Shown one piece after another: positions 11,050 to 22,818 of a stretch of 64,000 nt of DNA. This stretch comes from Lepas anatifera (lineage: Eukaryota; Arthropoda; Thecostraca; Lepadidae). The stretch covers positions 62,001-126,000 of the forward strand of contig JAOTON010001943.1 of the NCBI GenBank assembly GCA_034440635.1, read 5' to 3'. The position numbers and the translations under genes were made by a program. The notes under the pieces were generated by a model that was given only the letters and a program-made list of their open reading frames with translations, made no database searches and was not told the origin of the DNA. Positions within the stretch are counted from its first letter, which is position 1. Every line of letters starts with the position of its first letter.

Positions 11050-11113
11050 GGGCGCGTATAGCCCAGTTGCTGAAAGCGCCCTAAAACACCAATACACACA
11101 CACACACACACAC
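11050..11113 (+). other. 3' terminal hairpin and AC tail of copy B
   Basis: Stem GGGCGC (11050-11055) and GCGCCC (11076-11081) encloses a 20-nt loop with GTATAGCCC and AGTTGCTG. TAAAACACCAATA and a CA repeat follow, up to the target-site duplication. The same structure closes copies A and C and the isolated tail at 22640-22690, with compensatory or wobble changes in the stem. It is the probable recognition site for the reverse transcriptase supplied in trans. Confidence 0.8.
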
Positions 11114-11126
11114 TGACTCGACTGTC

Positions 11127-12900
11127 GAGCAGACGGGGGGTATACTTCCCTTGGAGTCGACGTGTTGTGGTATCTGACTGATGGAGAAACAGCCTAGCGC
11201 GCCTCGTCAGGGGCCGACTTTTGGCTGGGCATGATAGCCGATCTAGGAAATTTTGTTTGTGAACTTAAAACCTATCTAAATAAGACTCAGAGGTTGAAAC
11301 TTCTGTCGGATGGGTTGATTCACAGCAGTCTTCTCGAGGGTTTTTGTCTGGCGAGCCCCATTTGGCTGAATGGAATGTTGAGTGGAGGTTCTTTGAGAAG
11401 TGGAGATAAAAATAAACAAATGGTGGACCGATCAGGGTGGCCATGGCATCTGCCATTGGCTGCTATGTTAAGACTGTTGCAGCCTTCTTTCAAAATTACA
11501 GGCGTTACGATAGCAAGAAAGTTCCAATAAATTGATTCTCAGCACCTTGGTGGCTCATAAAGATCCGAGGTAATAATTTTTCGTCCTTTATGCTGGAAGC
11601 TACTGGGATCACAACTTTTTTGTTGTAAAATAACTGATGGTAATAAAAAAGCGCCAAACACGGATTTTGCAGAATACATGTTTGGAATCTTCGCATAAAA
11701 CTGTGCTAGAATAGAGACAAATCCCATCGGCCTCCTGATTTTTGTATGTATTAGCGGAAGAAGTGTTCCAGGTTTGTTTTAGATTCGTTGGTGATGCTCG
11801 GAGGGCTGATGGCAATTTTTTCACTTTATAAGGCCGCTCCACAAAATAGATTTAGGTAATCTTAACCTGGAATGTGTGTGTAAATAAATAATACTCGGCT
11901 TGATTGCCAGAATATTAGTGGTGCATAGATTTAATCGTTTTCTGTCATAATTCTGAAGTGTGCCATTCCCCATGACCACGTTTGCGCAGGGATCTGTTCC
12001 CTCTTCTTGCTTTTCGGCTCGCTAGGATGGTTGTTATGGGATCAGGGTCAGCAACCATGTTGAAGTTGAATACTTGATGGCAGACCAAAATCACTAAATG
12101 GTTGAGTACATCAGAAGATGGCCCGCAGGAAGTGAAACCCGGCAGAATATGCAGAAGAGGCTGGAACTGGAAGGAAATCGCAGTCTTGTAAGATGTTCGG
12201 AATCGTCATAGGAAGACTCGGAATAAGTATCAGAAGTCGTATGATGTTCATTGGAGCAAGTGTTATCGAACTATGAGCTATCAAAGACGGAAATTAAACC
12301 TTCAGCTTTAACAGAAGACCAGAAAGAAATAGCCAACATGAGCAGTCGCTCATATGGGACCGCTCAGCGAAAGCTCTGTTAGATAAACTTATCCTTCATG
12401 GCATTGACAACAGTTGTTGTGTCTTTAAGACCTAATATCGAGTTTCCAGGCAAACATGACGATTATTCGAGCATTCATTTTTCAGTTTCAGATCAATTTA
12501 CCCTCTCTAGAAAATAAGTGTCCAACCAACAAAGTCAAGATATTTGAGAGCTTAAAAAACAGAGCATTGTGGCCCGTACGCTGAGGCGTCGAGTTCGTCG
12601 CAAGGATGGCAAAAAATCTTCACCAGCACTGCGAACTTTTATGGTCGTGCTGCTGGTCGCAGAACCTTAACATCAAGATCTTCAACACACATGTAGAACA
12701 TAGTGTCAGCTACATCTTAGATACGCGTTCTACTAGGAAAACAGTTAATTCACTCATTTTGGAGCACGCGCGAGGCATAGAGCACTCGGAGGATCCGCTG
12801 ACGGTCGGCCGTTGGGACTGCGATCAGCTCACGGTGGGCTAGTGCTGGCTAATTCAAACGATATTGTTCCCGGTTTTAATTTTGAAGTATAGGCTGATCG
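11127..12900. other. No gene recognised; diverged repeat copy 2 at about 11541-11790
   Basis: Sequence downstream of copy B. About 11655-11765 is a diverged relative of 6788-6903. The short frames here have no recognisable domain, and the base composition is ordinary. Confidence 0.4.
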
Positions 12901-12910
12901 ATCATTTCCG

Positions 12911-13045
12911 ATGGGGGGACACCCGGACCAGGGGGCGCGAAATTCTTTCGCTCGGGCGCCGATACTCACATCCTGAGGGGGAATGGGTAGCGACATTTCT
13001 GGGGGTCCCATCGACATTTGAAGGGGTCGCCGTGAACATTTCATG
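12911..13045 (-). repeat. R3 (hAT-like MITE family) remnant, reversed
   Basis: AGCGACATTTCTGGGGG and the following CATCGACATTTGAAGGGG match, as reverse complement, the CCCCCTGAAATGTCGCT region of the element at 35343-35607 and its neighbour at 35029-35270. No intact ends remain. Confidence 0.55.
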
Positions 13046-13279
13046 GGATGCAGAAGGGTCGTCTGCTTTGAAAAATATGTATGCGTTGTCGACTATATTG
13101 GAAAATACGGCCTCCAAAGCAAAGCATTCGTATAAATTCCTTTTATTCAAAACGAAAGACTCAAAATTGCAACGGTTAGCGTTCAAAATTGTGTTATTTC
13201 AAAATCAAAGGGAAGCACCTTTGGCACTGCGCTGTTGTTAAGGTAACTGCGGCCACAACCGGTATGCCCTTATAGCTGG

Positions 13280-13770
13280 ATTAGTGCGGTGAAGTGCGGG
13301 TGGCGTTGGCTGCTGGTCTGCGCCAGCTCACCGTGGGGGTGCATGACCGGAGTGAGGCGGTGGGCCGGTCCCGTTGCCGCCGCTGGAGCCGTGACCGACC
13401 TTGTACGCCAGACTGACGCCCGGTCAACGCACCGCTCGCCGCTCCAAACGGTGTAATACCGCTAACAGCTGACTGGACTGAGCTGGCCAGAGGTGACCGG
13501 CACCTGCCGCCAGGTGTCTCCTGCTGGGCGGAGGCAGCGCCGCCGGTCGATACTCGCCAGCCGGTGGCGCCGCGGCGGAGCGTTGAACCAGGAGGGTGGG
13601 CCGTGCGTCGCACCGCCGCGCCGCACGCAGGGCGCGTGGCGGCGCGGCGCGGCGCGCTGGCACGGCTGCAGGTCGGCGCCGGTCGACGGCCCGGCGGCGG
13701 CCGTTCACACGCTAATGGACGCTGCCGCCAGCCGCTGTTGTCAGAGTCTGCGGATGGGTTGATGACACGG
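13280..13770. other. GC-rich island flanking the 47-bp minisatellite
   Basis: Very GC- and CpG-rich sequence (about 13500-13740 is dominated by GCGCCG-type runs). Frames are open on both strands for compositional reasons only. Similar GC-rich blocks flank the minisatellites at 19.7-22.3 and 37.0-38.6 kb. No gene recognised. Confidence 0.5.
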
Positions 13771-13782
13771 ACGTCCCGCACA

Positions 13783-14283
13783 GTGGTCCGACCGACCACG
13801 CTCCCAACAGTGGGAATACGTCCTGCTCAGTGGTCCGACCAACCACGCTCCCAACAGTGGGAATACGTCCCGCTCAGTGGTCCGACCGACCACGCTCCCA
13901 ACAGTGGGAATACGTCCCGCTCAGTGGTCCGACCGGCCACACTCCCAACAGTGGGAATACGTCCCGCTCAGTGGTCCGACCGGCCACACTCCCAACAGTG
14001 GGAATACGTCCCGCTCAGTGGTCCGACCGGCCACGCTCCCAACAGTGGGAATACGTCCCGCTCAGTGCTCCGACCGGCCACGCTCCCAACAGTGGGAATA
14101 CGTCCCGCTCAGTGCTCCGACCGGCCACGCTCCCAACAGTGGGAATACGTCCCGCTCAGTGGTCCGACCGACCACGCTCCCAACAGTGGGAATACGTCCC
14201 GCTCAGTGGTCCGACCGGCCACGCTCCCAACAGTGGGAATACGTCCCGCTCAGTGGTCCGACCGACCACGCTCCCAACAGTTG
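13783..14283. repeat. 47-bp minisatellite, about 10.6 copies
   Basis: The unit starts GTGGTCCGACCGACCACGCT and includes CCCAACAGTGGGAATACGTC. Unit starts at 13783, 13830 and so on to 14253 are 47 bp apart, with only a few point differences (GGTCC/GCTCC, CGACC/CGGCC). The homogeneity suggests recent expansion. Long frames across it are artefacts. Confidence 0.97.
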
Positions 14284-14984
14284 GAGTTCCGGAGAGAATC
14301 AGCGACTACAGCAGTGCCGCTCACGACTCGGGCCCTGTCATAAAGTTGGCACTCTTCCTCGTATGTGGTTGTAACAGCCTGACCTATGGGGCGTTCCAGC
14401 ACAGATCGACCAGGCCCCTGCATAGCATAGTCTCGGATTTCGTTCCAATTTCGTCCACTGGGATGTCAGGAGCGTGGAATTCTGATCTGAGATTATTTCT
14501 TTCCTCAGACGTGCGGTTTCGGCGTTATAGCTTGAAGAAAATCGTTAAAATCGTTGGTTTCGTCAAAACATGGTGATATATGTACAGCGTTTATTTTCAG
14601 CCCTAACTTTCATTTTTAGCTTCAAATGACACGGGATTAGATTGAGCATGTAACAACCAAAGTTGGAGAATCTTGTTTTTTTTCAAAATTTTCGAAATTT
14701 TTAGAGATGTTTTCACCAGTTTTTCCAACGATTTTTTGAAAGTGTGGCCAGTAATTCACGTTAAAGATATGCATAGAAAAAATGCGCACCCATATCTCCT
14801 CTATTTAGTTAGGTCAATAATTGTTTTGCGTTCTAGATTTGATCAATATGTAATTAGCCACAGAATGACGCCATGCGCGCAAAAATCGGCCGTCCGCCGC
14901 GCCCGGCCGTCGTCGGCGCGGCCGCAGGTGCGTGGGCACGGGCGGTAGATTGACTCGGGAACGTATGAACTCTTGCCATCGTGA

Positions 14985-15439
14985 TTAAAGGGAATGTGGC
15001 ACCGTGGTCGAATCCTGGAATTTAGTGCAATTAGGCGTACTTTTAGCCGAAAATAATGAAATCACTCATGATTTCTCTGAAAAATGTACAATAAGCTCAA
15101 TATTTTGATTTTAAAATACTCCTCTAGAAAAAAATAAATATCAGCCTGTGGATGATGTCACGATCTGGCAACCACTACCATACTTGAAACGCTTCAAGGG
15201 CTTCGATTGGCTGATGCTCATCGTGACGTCAGCATATGTCGTCACACCAGCAGCTCACAACAATTGCCGCCCGGCGAGGGGCTGATGAGGGGGCTGGTGT
15301 CAGGTAGGTTTTAGCTTTTTTCTACGGAAATATCGAGTTCCAAGACAAATGATATATGGAGTACCGGGTTTTCCGACTTGCTTTACAACTTGGCTATCTC
15401 AGTTAAAATCACGTTATGAAGGTGCCACATTCCCTTTAA
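14985..15439 (+). mobile_element. R1 MITE, complete copy
   Basis: Begins TTAAAGGGAATGTGGCACC and ends in the exact 19-bp reverse complement, with TTAA at each outer edge (14985-14988 and 15436-15439). The interior contains CACGATCTGGCAACCACTAC and GACGTCAGCATATGTCGTC blocks shared with the other R1 copies. No open frame. Confidence 0.9.
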
Positions 15440-18400
15440 AGGTAGGAAATAAAAGCAGAAAAATACGTGTTTAACAAAGGGGTGAAATCAATTCAATTTT
15501 AATTCGGTTAAGGGTGTACGACTCGCCTCATCTTAACGTTGCCCATAAAATGGATTACGGATTTTAGTCATACATCTGGATTTTGAAAATGAAGAGACTT
15601 GTGCATTTGTGCAAGCTTGGTCTGTTTTACGTGTTAAACGACATCGTATCCAACACGGATGAACCTTGGCGGCAGTTGTGCGGTCTCCAACCCGGTTTGT
15701 GCGTCAGTGCCTTTATGACACGCGCAAGGTGTCATATTTACAGTGCGCAGCTCATGCAGCTGGGAGCACATCCTCCACAGTTAGTATGGCATTGTTACTG
15801 GGGCAGTTGGGCGTCAAATGGAGATAAAACATGGTTTCAAGGTGGCTACCTCGTTTCGGACGCCAGTTTTCTGCTGTTGGTGTTTGTGTGACGTAGGAGT
15901 GGTAGAATGCACGGGATAAGAGGAGTTATTGTTTTGACCAGAGGATTTACTTTTTCTAGATTATTGGTCCCGGCGCCGGCAGGCCTCGACTGGTCCCGGT
16001 AAGACCCAACGTGGTCCTCGCATTGGCCCCGGAAAAAGTCGGGTTAATAGGAAAAAAATTGGCAGCCTTGTCTTATACGTTTCAACCAGTGACTTCGATT
16101 TTCTATTTCAGCCATGAATTATGTGTAATTGTGTTATTTCATTTCATTTTCGTATGGAGCTTATTACAACTAGATTAGGGCTTGTATTACCGTGGCAGCG
16201 TTAACCCACCCAAAACCCCCTGGATCGAGAGGAGATCTCCAGCCATGGCCATGGTCTACCACTTTTCGGCCCGACACCCCCCTCCTTGACGTCGTTTATC
16301 AGCAGCCCCATGTAGCTTGAAGTAAGACAATTTATGTTTGTATTTAGCCATGTTAGGCTATTCATCAAATTATAAAGGAAAACTAACTTAATTGGTTAAA
16401 AATTAACTAATTAGTTGATTTTTAACCATTTAAGATTAAGACAAGATTAATCTCAATCTGATATGGGCCCCAAGGAACACAGGTCCAAGTTAAGACCATC
16501 ACGCTCTCTAATCCTCAGAGGTCTCGGCACGGTCGCGGTACAGACCCAGTTGATCCTGGGAAAGTCTTGGCCTGGCCCAGCATCCGGTCCCGGCTCCGGG
16601 ACGCCGGGACCAAAAATATAACCTCTGGTGCTGACCCCGTCGAGTGTTCTCCGCAAAAGACGCCTACTTACAAGACACAGTAAATTTAAATTCGGAAAAT
16701 GTCGCAATTGCTGAAGAATAAACAGACAGCAGCCAGAGGAAGTTACTGAAGAGCTATCATCATCGACTGACTCACTGGGGGCCCCAACAGCTCCAGCCGA
16801 AGTCGATGTTTCCAATATACTGCCGCTGCTCGACGGGACTACCGTGAGAACAGATAGGCTTTTGGTTGAACTAGTCCTTTGAAGTTGGTTTATTCTTCGC
16901 TGTGTGCTTTCAATTTCTTATTACCGTTTTCGAAACATAATAGGATGTGCTTGGGGGTTTGTCATTTTATTTCAGAACCAAAGTGTTAAACGTCAATGGG
17001 GGAACGTCCAAAATACCAAAGTACCAACCAAAGTGAAATCGACAGTGACCTGTACGTGACACGTCCTCGTGACCAGCACGTGCAACCTACATCCAGCCTG
17101 GGTCTTTTTTTGTATCGTGTAGACGGCACATGGACGCAACTTTGACTCGTAGATACCCCCAGATCGGTCCATCTATACCCCCAGATAGATGCTACGTCGA
17201 CGCTCGCCCAGTGAACCTGGCAACTTTTACCTGTGGCGGAAAGCAGGGTTGGAAAAACCCGGATTTTTTTGTATAAAGCCCGCGGGTATGGTTTTTTTGT
17301 AATATTTTGTGTTTTTCCGGTTTTTTTATTTTTGTTTTGTAGCATTCTCGTCACACGTTTTCTAGAATAATGCCATTGTTTGAGCACGCATAAACACTAT
17401 GATGCTTTCAATAGCATCGCTGCCTATCAGTCTTTGCCTCAGGTGGCGGAGGGGAGAAGAAGCTCCTATTCCCGACGCTGTTCTGAAGTACCCGATTGAC
17501 GGCAGCGTGCAGAATCCTTCCTAGTTTTATGGGCACCCATGGATAAGAAAAATGAACCGACTTTTGACCAGAATAACAATTTTTGGGGCTCTCGACTCAT
17601 CTCATCATCTCATCCTCATCAACTCAACTTATTTCAACTCACCAACTCATCAACTCATCCACTGCTATGGTTATACGGCGTCGTCGACTCTTGTTACTGT
17701 TTTCTCTTGGGAGCCGGATTCTCCGTACTCAAGAAATCCAACGGACGTAAACCCGGGTGTCCCCGTAGAAAGCAAGTGCGACAAGCACCACACCACCGCG
17801 CCCCACAGGAATTTACTTTCACTTTTTTTAATCAGTAGCTCATATTCCTCACGGACAAATGCTAGCGCTGAAAATCTTAGCCCGGTACATCAATAAAGGC
17901 CAGATCACAATTCTCGGAGCATAACAGGGGCGTATCCATTATTTGCTCAGGGGGAGAGGGCGTGGATATAGGCTCGGGAGCACTGCACGGGGCCCCAATT
18001 GCAAATATCGCTAATAAAAATAAAAAGGACGTCAGCGGTGTCTGATGGGATTGTGGAGTGAATCGGTGTGGTTCACGTGACTTTTATTGGCTGTTTTTAC
18101 CTGCCTTGCTTGTTTCCTTGCCTATCTAGCTAAATAAAGCGTGGTATCATTTTTTAATATTTTGTTATCCGGGACCATCTCTGAGGTGCCCCCAACAGTT
18201 TCGGACCACCTCACTTTCAGACGCCTTATACTACGCCCGTTAACGAGCGAGAACAATCCCGCTTGCCTTTGCCCTGCACAGACTTAGCTTTATGTATGTG
18301 GCATGCCCATACATTCATGCCACCGAATCAGGATGTTCAGAACAAATAACTGACTGAAAATTACGTCGCTGATCGGGAAAAGGCAACAGTCGCGCTTTGA

Positions 18401-19700
18401 ACCACTGAAAGTGCCGGGAGGAGTTCGCAGCAAATGGCACTACCGCGTCAAAAACGTAATCGCAAAAACTACGACTTCAAGACTAACAAAGACTATGGTG
18501 TGATTTAAAACAATTTAAAAGCGGGCCAAGTTTTGTATTTGGGGAACTTTGGTCCCATTTTTCGTTTTTTTTCGTTGCATACCTCTTATTTTCTAGCTTT
18601 CCCACTAACAGAACAGAAACTAGAGCATTCTGCCATAAGGAGCTGCTCACATATGACGTCGGCCAAGTTTGAGTTTGTTCGAACCCACTCCCCTCTTTGT
18701 CAGAAATAATCGAACATTGCTAACCACCCTCCCCCTTCGTCACAACTGTCAGAAATTGCCAGACCCCCAGCCCCCCTCTCGTTAGCAATGACGGTCGACA
18801 TGAGCAATCAGGCAGGGACACCGCAGAACTATAATACTGGGGCCCCTGGCCTGGACTGGGCCTGCGCAGCTCTCGTTCAATAAAGCAGCTCCATGACTGC
18901 CGATATTCCCCCTCCCCCGTCAGAAATCGTCAGAAAAAGGCTAGACCCCTTCCCCCTTCGTCAGAAAATGGCAGAACACTTCGCCTTTGCTCGCTGATAT
19001 ATGTGAACAGCCACCAATTGCATAAACAATCGATTGAACCAATGATACAGACACCAATAGCTTCCTCAGGATATACATTTTCTGTTGCTCGGGCGTTTTG
19101 AATGATTTGAGGCGTAAACGTTTGTATACTATATCTTCCACGAATGTTTTTACGATTTCGGCAGATGTCTTGTTTTTGTTTACATACGCATTGTTGAACA
19201 TTTGAAATTTTGAGAATTTGTATGAGCTGGATTTGAGCGGAGTCAGGATCGGTTACCAAGCTGTGGGTGAGACTTGAGTCGACTCAAACCTTTCCTCATC
19301 ACCATTCTGCGGTTGGTGTGGTCGCGTTTCAAGCACTTTGAGCAAATGCGCTTGTTCATGAATACTCGACGGCATATATGTGTCATGGAGTGCTCGATGT
19401 TGTGATTGCTCACTGAAGCCAGTGCAGATGGTGGTTGTCCGTGGTGAAGAGGTCACGTGCAGTGGCCTCATTGAGAACGGCACCGCTCCGGTAGCTGGTG
19501 TCTGGTTGATTTCAGACTGCTCGATTCTATCGACATATTGCGTCTGGGGACTGATTGTAATTTGGGCGCATCTATAGTTGATGGCATTGTCCCGTCCTGA
19601 GAGCTAGCTTTTTGAAACGCGTATTTCGCAGAATTTGGACTGGGTGTTACGGAGCGCTGTTGTCGCCCTGGCGCCTAGGGGGGCTACAGCGGTATGTGAC
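15440..19700. other. Intergenic sequence, no gene recognised
   Basis: Contains a near-perfect palindrome at 16394-16427, a TCATC/ACTCA-type simple repeat at about 17596-17660, and a C-rich stretch with repeated GTCAGAAA strings at about 18690-18990. A frame at 16453-16815 (minus) and others of about 100 codons have no recognisable motif or conserved neighbour. Confidence 0.4.
16394..16427. repeat. 34-bp near-perfect palindrome, no spacer
   Basis: Arms GGTTAAAAATTAACTAA (16394-16410) and TTAGTTGATTTTTAACC (16411-16427) are complementary with one mismatch. No terminal repeats or target duplication were found around it. Confidence 0.85.
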
Positions 19701-19704
19701 AATG

Positions 19705-21692
19705 GGCGGCGGCCGCCGTAACTGGTGGTTGAGAGCGGCCGGCGTATCTGGTGGTTGAGAGCGGCCGCCGTATCTGGTGGTTGAGGGCGGCCGCCGTATC
19801 TGGTGGTTGAGGGCGGCCACCATATCTGGTGGTTGAGAGCGGCCGCCGTATCTGGTGGTTGAGAGCGGCCGCCGTATCTGGTGGTTGAGGGCGGCCGGCG
19901 TATCTGGTGGTTGAGAGCGGCCGCCGTATCTGGTGGTTGAGGGCGGCCGCCGTATCTGGTGGTTGAGAGCGGCCGCCGTATCTGGTGGTTGAGGGCGGCC
20001 GGCGTATCTGGTGGTTGAGGGCGGCCTCCATATCTGGTGGTTGAGAGCGGCCGCCGTATCTGGTGGTTGAGAGCGGCCGCCGTATCTGGTGGTTGAGAGC
20101 GGCCGGCGTATCTGGTGGTTGAGAGCGGCCGCCGTATCTGGTGGTTGAGAGCGGCCGCCGTATCTGGTGGTTGAGAGCGGCCGCCGTATCTGGTGGTTGA
20201 GAGCGGCCGCCGTATCTGGTGGTTGAGAGCGGCCGGCGTATCTGGTGGTTGAGAGCGGCCGCCGTATCTGGTGGTTGAGAGCGGCCGCCGTATCTGGTGG
20301 TTGAGAGCGGCCGCCGTATCTGGTGGTTGAGGGCGGCCGGCGTATCTGGTGGTTGAGGGCGGCCTCCATATCTGGTGGTTGAGGGCGGCCGGCGTATCTG
20401 GTGGTTGAGAGCGGCCGGCGTATCTGGTGGTTGAGGGCGGCCGCCGTATCTGGTGGTTGAGGGCGGCCGCCGTATCTGGTGGTTGAGAGCGGCCGCCGTA
20501 TCTGGTGGTTGAGAGCGGCCGCCGTATCTGGTGGTTGAGGGCGGCCGCCGTATCTGGTGGTTGAGGGCGGTCGCCGTATCTGTTGGTTGAGGGAGGCCGG
20601 CGTATCTGTTGGTTGAGGGAGGCCGCCGTATCTGGTGGTTGAGGGCGGCCGCCGTATCTGGTGGTTGAGGGAGGCCGCCGTATCTGGTTGGTTGAGGGAG
20701 GCCGCCGTATCTGGTGGTTGAGGGAGGCCGCCGTATCTGGTGGTTGAGGGCGACCGCCGTATCTGGTGGTTGAGGGAGGCCGCCGTATCTGTTGGTTGAG
20801 GGAGGCCGGCGTATCTGGTGGTTGAGGGAGGCCGGCGTATCTGGTGGTTGAGAGCGGCCGGCGTATCTGGTGGTTGAGGGCGGCCGTCGTATCTGGTGGT
20901 TGAGGGCGGCCGCCGTATCTGGTGGTTGAGGGCGATCGCCGTATCTGTTGGTTGAGGGAGGCCGCCGTATCTGGTGGTTGAGGGAGGCCGCCGTATCTGG
21001 TGGTTGAGGGCGGCCGCCGTATCTGGTGGTTGAGGGAGGCCGGCGTATCTGTTGGTTGAGGGAGGCCGGTGTATCTGGTGGTTGAGGGAGGCCGCCGTAT
21101 CTGGTGGTTGAGGGCGGATCGCCGTATCTGTTGGTTGAGGGAGGCCGGCGTATCTGGTGGTTGAGGGCGGCCGCCGTATCTGGTGGTTGAGGGCGGCCGC
21201 CGTATCTGGTGGTTGAGGGAGGCCGGCGTATCTGTTGGTTGAGGGAGGCCGGCGTATCTGGTGGTTGAGGGCGGCCGGCGTATCTGGTGGTTGAGGGCGG
21301 CCGCCGTATCTGGTGGTTGAGGGAGGCCGGCGTATCTGTTGGTTGAGGGAGGCCGCCGTATCTGGTGGTTGAGGGAGGCCGCCGTATCTGGTGGTTGAGG
21401 GCGGCCGCCGTATCTGGTGGTTGAGGGAGGCCGGCGTATCTGTTGGTTGAGGGAGGCCGGTGTATCTGGTGGTTGAGGGAGGCCGGCGTATCTGGTGGTT
21501 GAGAGCGGCCGGCGTATCTGGTGGTTGAGGGCGGCCGTCGTATCTGGTGGTTGAGGGCGGTCGCCGTATCTGGTGGTTGAGGGCGATCGCCGTATCTGGT
21601 GGTTGAGGGCGGCAGCCGTATCTGGTGGTTGAGGGAGGCCGGCGTATCTGGTGGTTGAGGGCGGCCGGCGTATCTAGTGGTTGAGGGCGGCC
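19705..21692. repeat. 26-bp minisatellite, about 76 copies, with higher-order structure
   Basis: Unit GTATCTGGTGGTTGAGAGCG followed by GCCGCC; period 26 bp over nearly 2 kb. Many units contain GCGGCCGC (a NotI site). A TCTGTTGG variant recurs at 20944 and 21048, and at 21127, 21231, 21335 and 21439. These steps of 104 bp show that four-unit blocks were duplicated. On the minus strand the unit lacks stops, and because 26 is not a multiple of three, several overlapping frames of 750-800 codons appear. They are not credible genes. Confidence 0.97.
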
Positions 21693-21993
21693 ATGGTCGA
21701 CAGCCCACTCGGCGCCATGGGCGGCGCGCAGCCGGACTATTTGCAGCGGGCTGGCCTTGGACCCGCCGGCTGCCGTGCTTGTGCAGAGGCCGCAGCCAGC
21801 GCCGCGCCGCGCCGCGCTGGATGGTGCTTTGTTCTCCGGACCGGCGGCGGCCGGGCGCTCCGCCGACTGATGGTAACGGGGCTGCCGTGGCAGTGGAGTC
21901 TCGCCGCACATTGGCACATCTCCGGCTTCTGCTAGAACGGCTGTGGGGGCACCTTTGTTCGCCCAGTGCCACCCTGAGCGACTGTCCTGGGGG
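21693..21993. other. GC-rich island between two minisatellites
   Basis: CpG-rich sequence with GCCGCGCCGCGCCGCG-type runs resembling the blocks beside the 47-bp and 44-bp minisatellites. No gene recognised. Confidence 0.45.
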
Positions 21994-22163
21994 TGCTGAG
22001 GCGGCGTGGTTGACCATGCTGAGGCGGCGTGGTTGACGACTGTGCTGAGGCGGCGTGGTTGACGACTGTGCTGAGGCTGCGTGGCTGACGACCATGCTGA
22101 GGCGGCGTGGTTGACGACTGTGCTGATGCGGCGTGGTTGACCATGCTGAGGCGGCGGGGTTGG
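21994..22163. repeat. Minisatellite with 23- and 26-bp units
   Basis: GCTGAGGCGGCGTGGTTGAC followed by either CAT or GACTGT is repeated six to seven times. The GTGGTTGA core recalls the neighbouring 26-bp unit, so the two arrays may be related. Confidence 0.85.
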
Positions 22164-22639
22164 GGGCCGGGTCCGTTATGCTGGCCTTGCCTCGGACGAC
22201 GGCAAGGGGTGGACGATAACAGCATCTGCGGCCTGGCCGCGACCTGCAGCCAACTGCGCCGCCAATGCCGCCGACAACCAGGTGGAGAGTGGGCCCCGGT
22301 GTGCGTTAGCTGCGGATGGGCTGCCGGTGCAGGGCGCACCTCACCACTGCCCCTCCTTCCACCAAAGCCTAAAATAGTATATTTTGCGCCCCCTAAAAGG
22401 ACCAAATTTTGACCAAGTTTTTTTAAATTTCTTGTTTTTGTGATTTTTCTCTATTTAGTCCCTCTTTCCAAAACCATGGTTTGGCCCCCAAAACTTTCTC
22501 CTGGATCCGCTAATAGACCTCTCCGGTTTGGTTGACTCCTGTTTTGAGCGCCCGTTCGGTCCTGTTGTGTCTATGACCTAAGTTTCCATGCCCAAAATGC
22601 GATCCGGATCGGACTGCCGACTCAAGCGCGGAATAGTGC

Positions 22640-22690
22640 GGGCGTGATGTGGCCAAGCTGCTAAAAACGCCCAAAAACCCCAACACACAC
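22640..22690 (+). mobile_element. Isolated 3' tail of an ORF1-only-type retrotransposon (copy D)
   Basis: Stem GGGCGT (22640-22645) and ACGCCC (22667-22672) with a loop containing GTGGCCAAGCTGCT, followed by AAAAACCCCAACACACAC. It matches the ends of copies A-C in order and spacing. The stem carries a compensatory pair change (C-G in copies A and B is T-A here). No ORF1 sequence was recognised upstream, so this is an extreme 5' truncation or a related family. Confidence 0.65.
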
Positions 22691-22818
22691 CGTTCTATAG
22701 TGCTGGGGAAATAGCATTTGATGGTGTCGTTGACTCCAATGTTTATCCTGATCGGAGGTCTGATCCGGATCGCATTTTCGCCATGGAAACTAGGTGCGTG
22801 ACTGGGCTAGGGCTGTGA

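Larger units (their letters stand above)
7774..11113 (+). mobile_element. ORF1-only non-LTR retrotransposon, copy B, apparently full length
   Basis: The 3.34-kb insertion is bracketed by TGACTCGACTGTC at 7761-7773 and 11114-11126, a perfect 13-bp target-site duplication. Contents in order: a strong hairpin at 7788-7823, a roughly 1.0-kb GC-rich 5' leader, one intact ORF (8791-10896), a 217-bp 3' untranslated region with a terminal hairpin (11050-11081), and a CA-repeat tail. There is no room for and no trace of a reverse transcriptase. Copies A and C have the same short 3' region, so the lack of ORF2 is the family structure and not a deletion in this copy. It must be copied in trans. Functionally it resembles gag-only elements such as HeT-A or half-L1 elements; common origin with those is not implied. 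Confidence 0.88.

Noticed and set aside
15955..16625. Inverted repeat between two GGTCCCGGCG-containing stretches
   Set aside because: Only about 12 bases agree before the alignment breaks down.
16453..16815. A 120-codon minus-strand frame
   Set aside because: No recognisable motif, no splice context and no conservation evidence.
18786..18900. Possible LTR end with CTCGTTCAATAAAGC
   Set aside because: Only an AATAAA in plausible context. No paired LTR, primer-binding site or target duplication was found nearby.
19647..22095. Minus-strand frames of 756 and 803 codons rich in Pro, Thr, Asn and Gln
   Set aside because: They are the 26-bp minisatellite read in shifting phase. The unit has no stop in the minus frames, and several frames are open at once.
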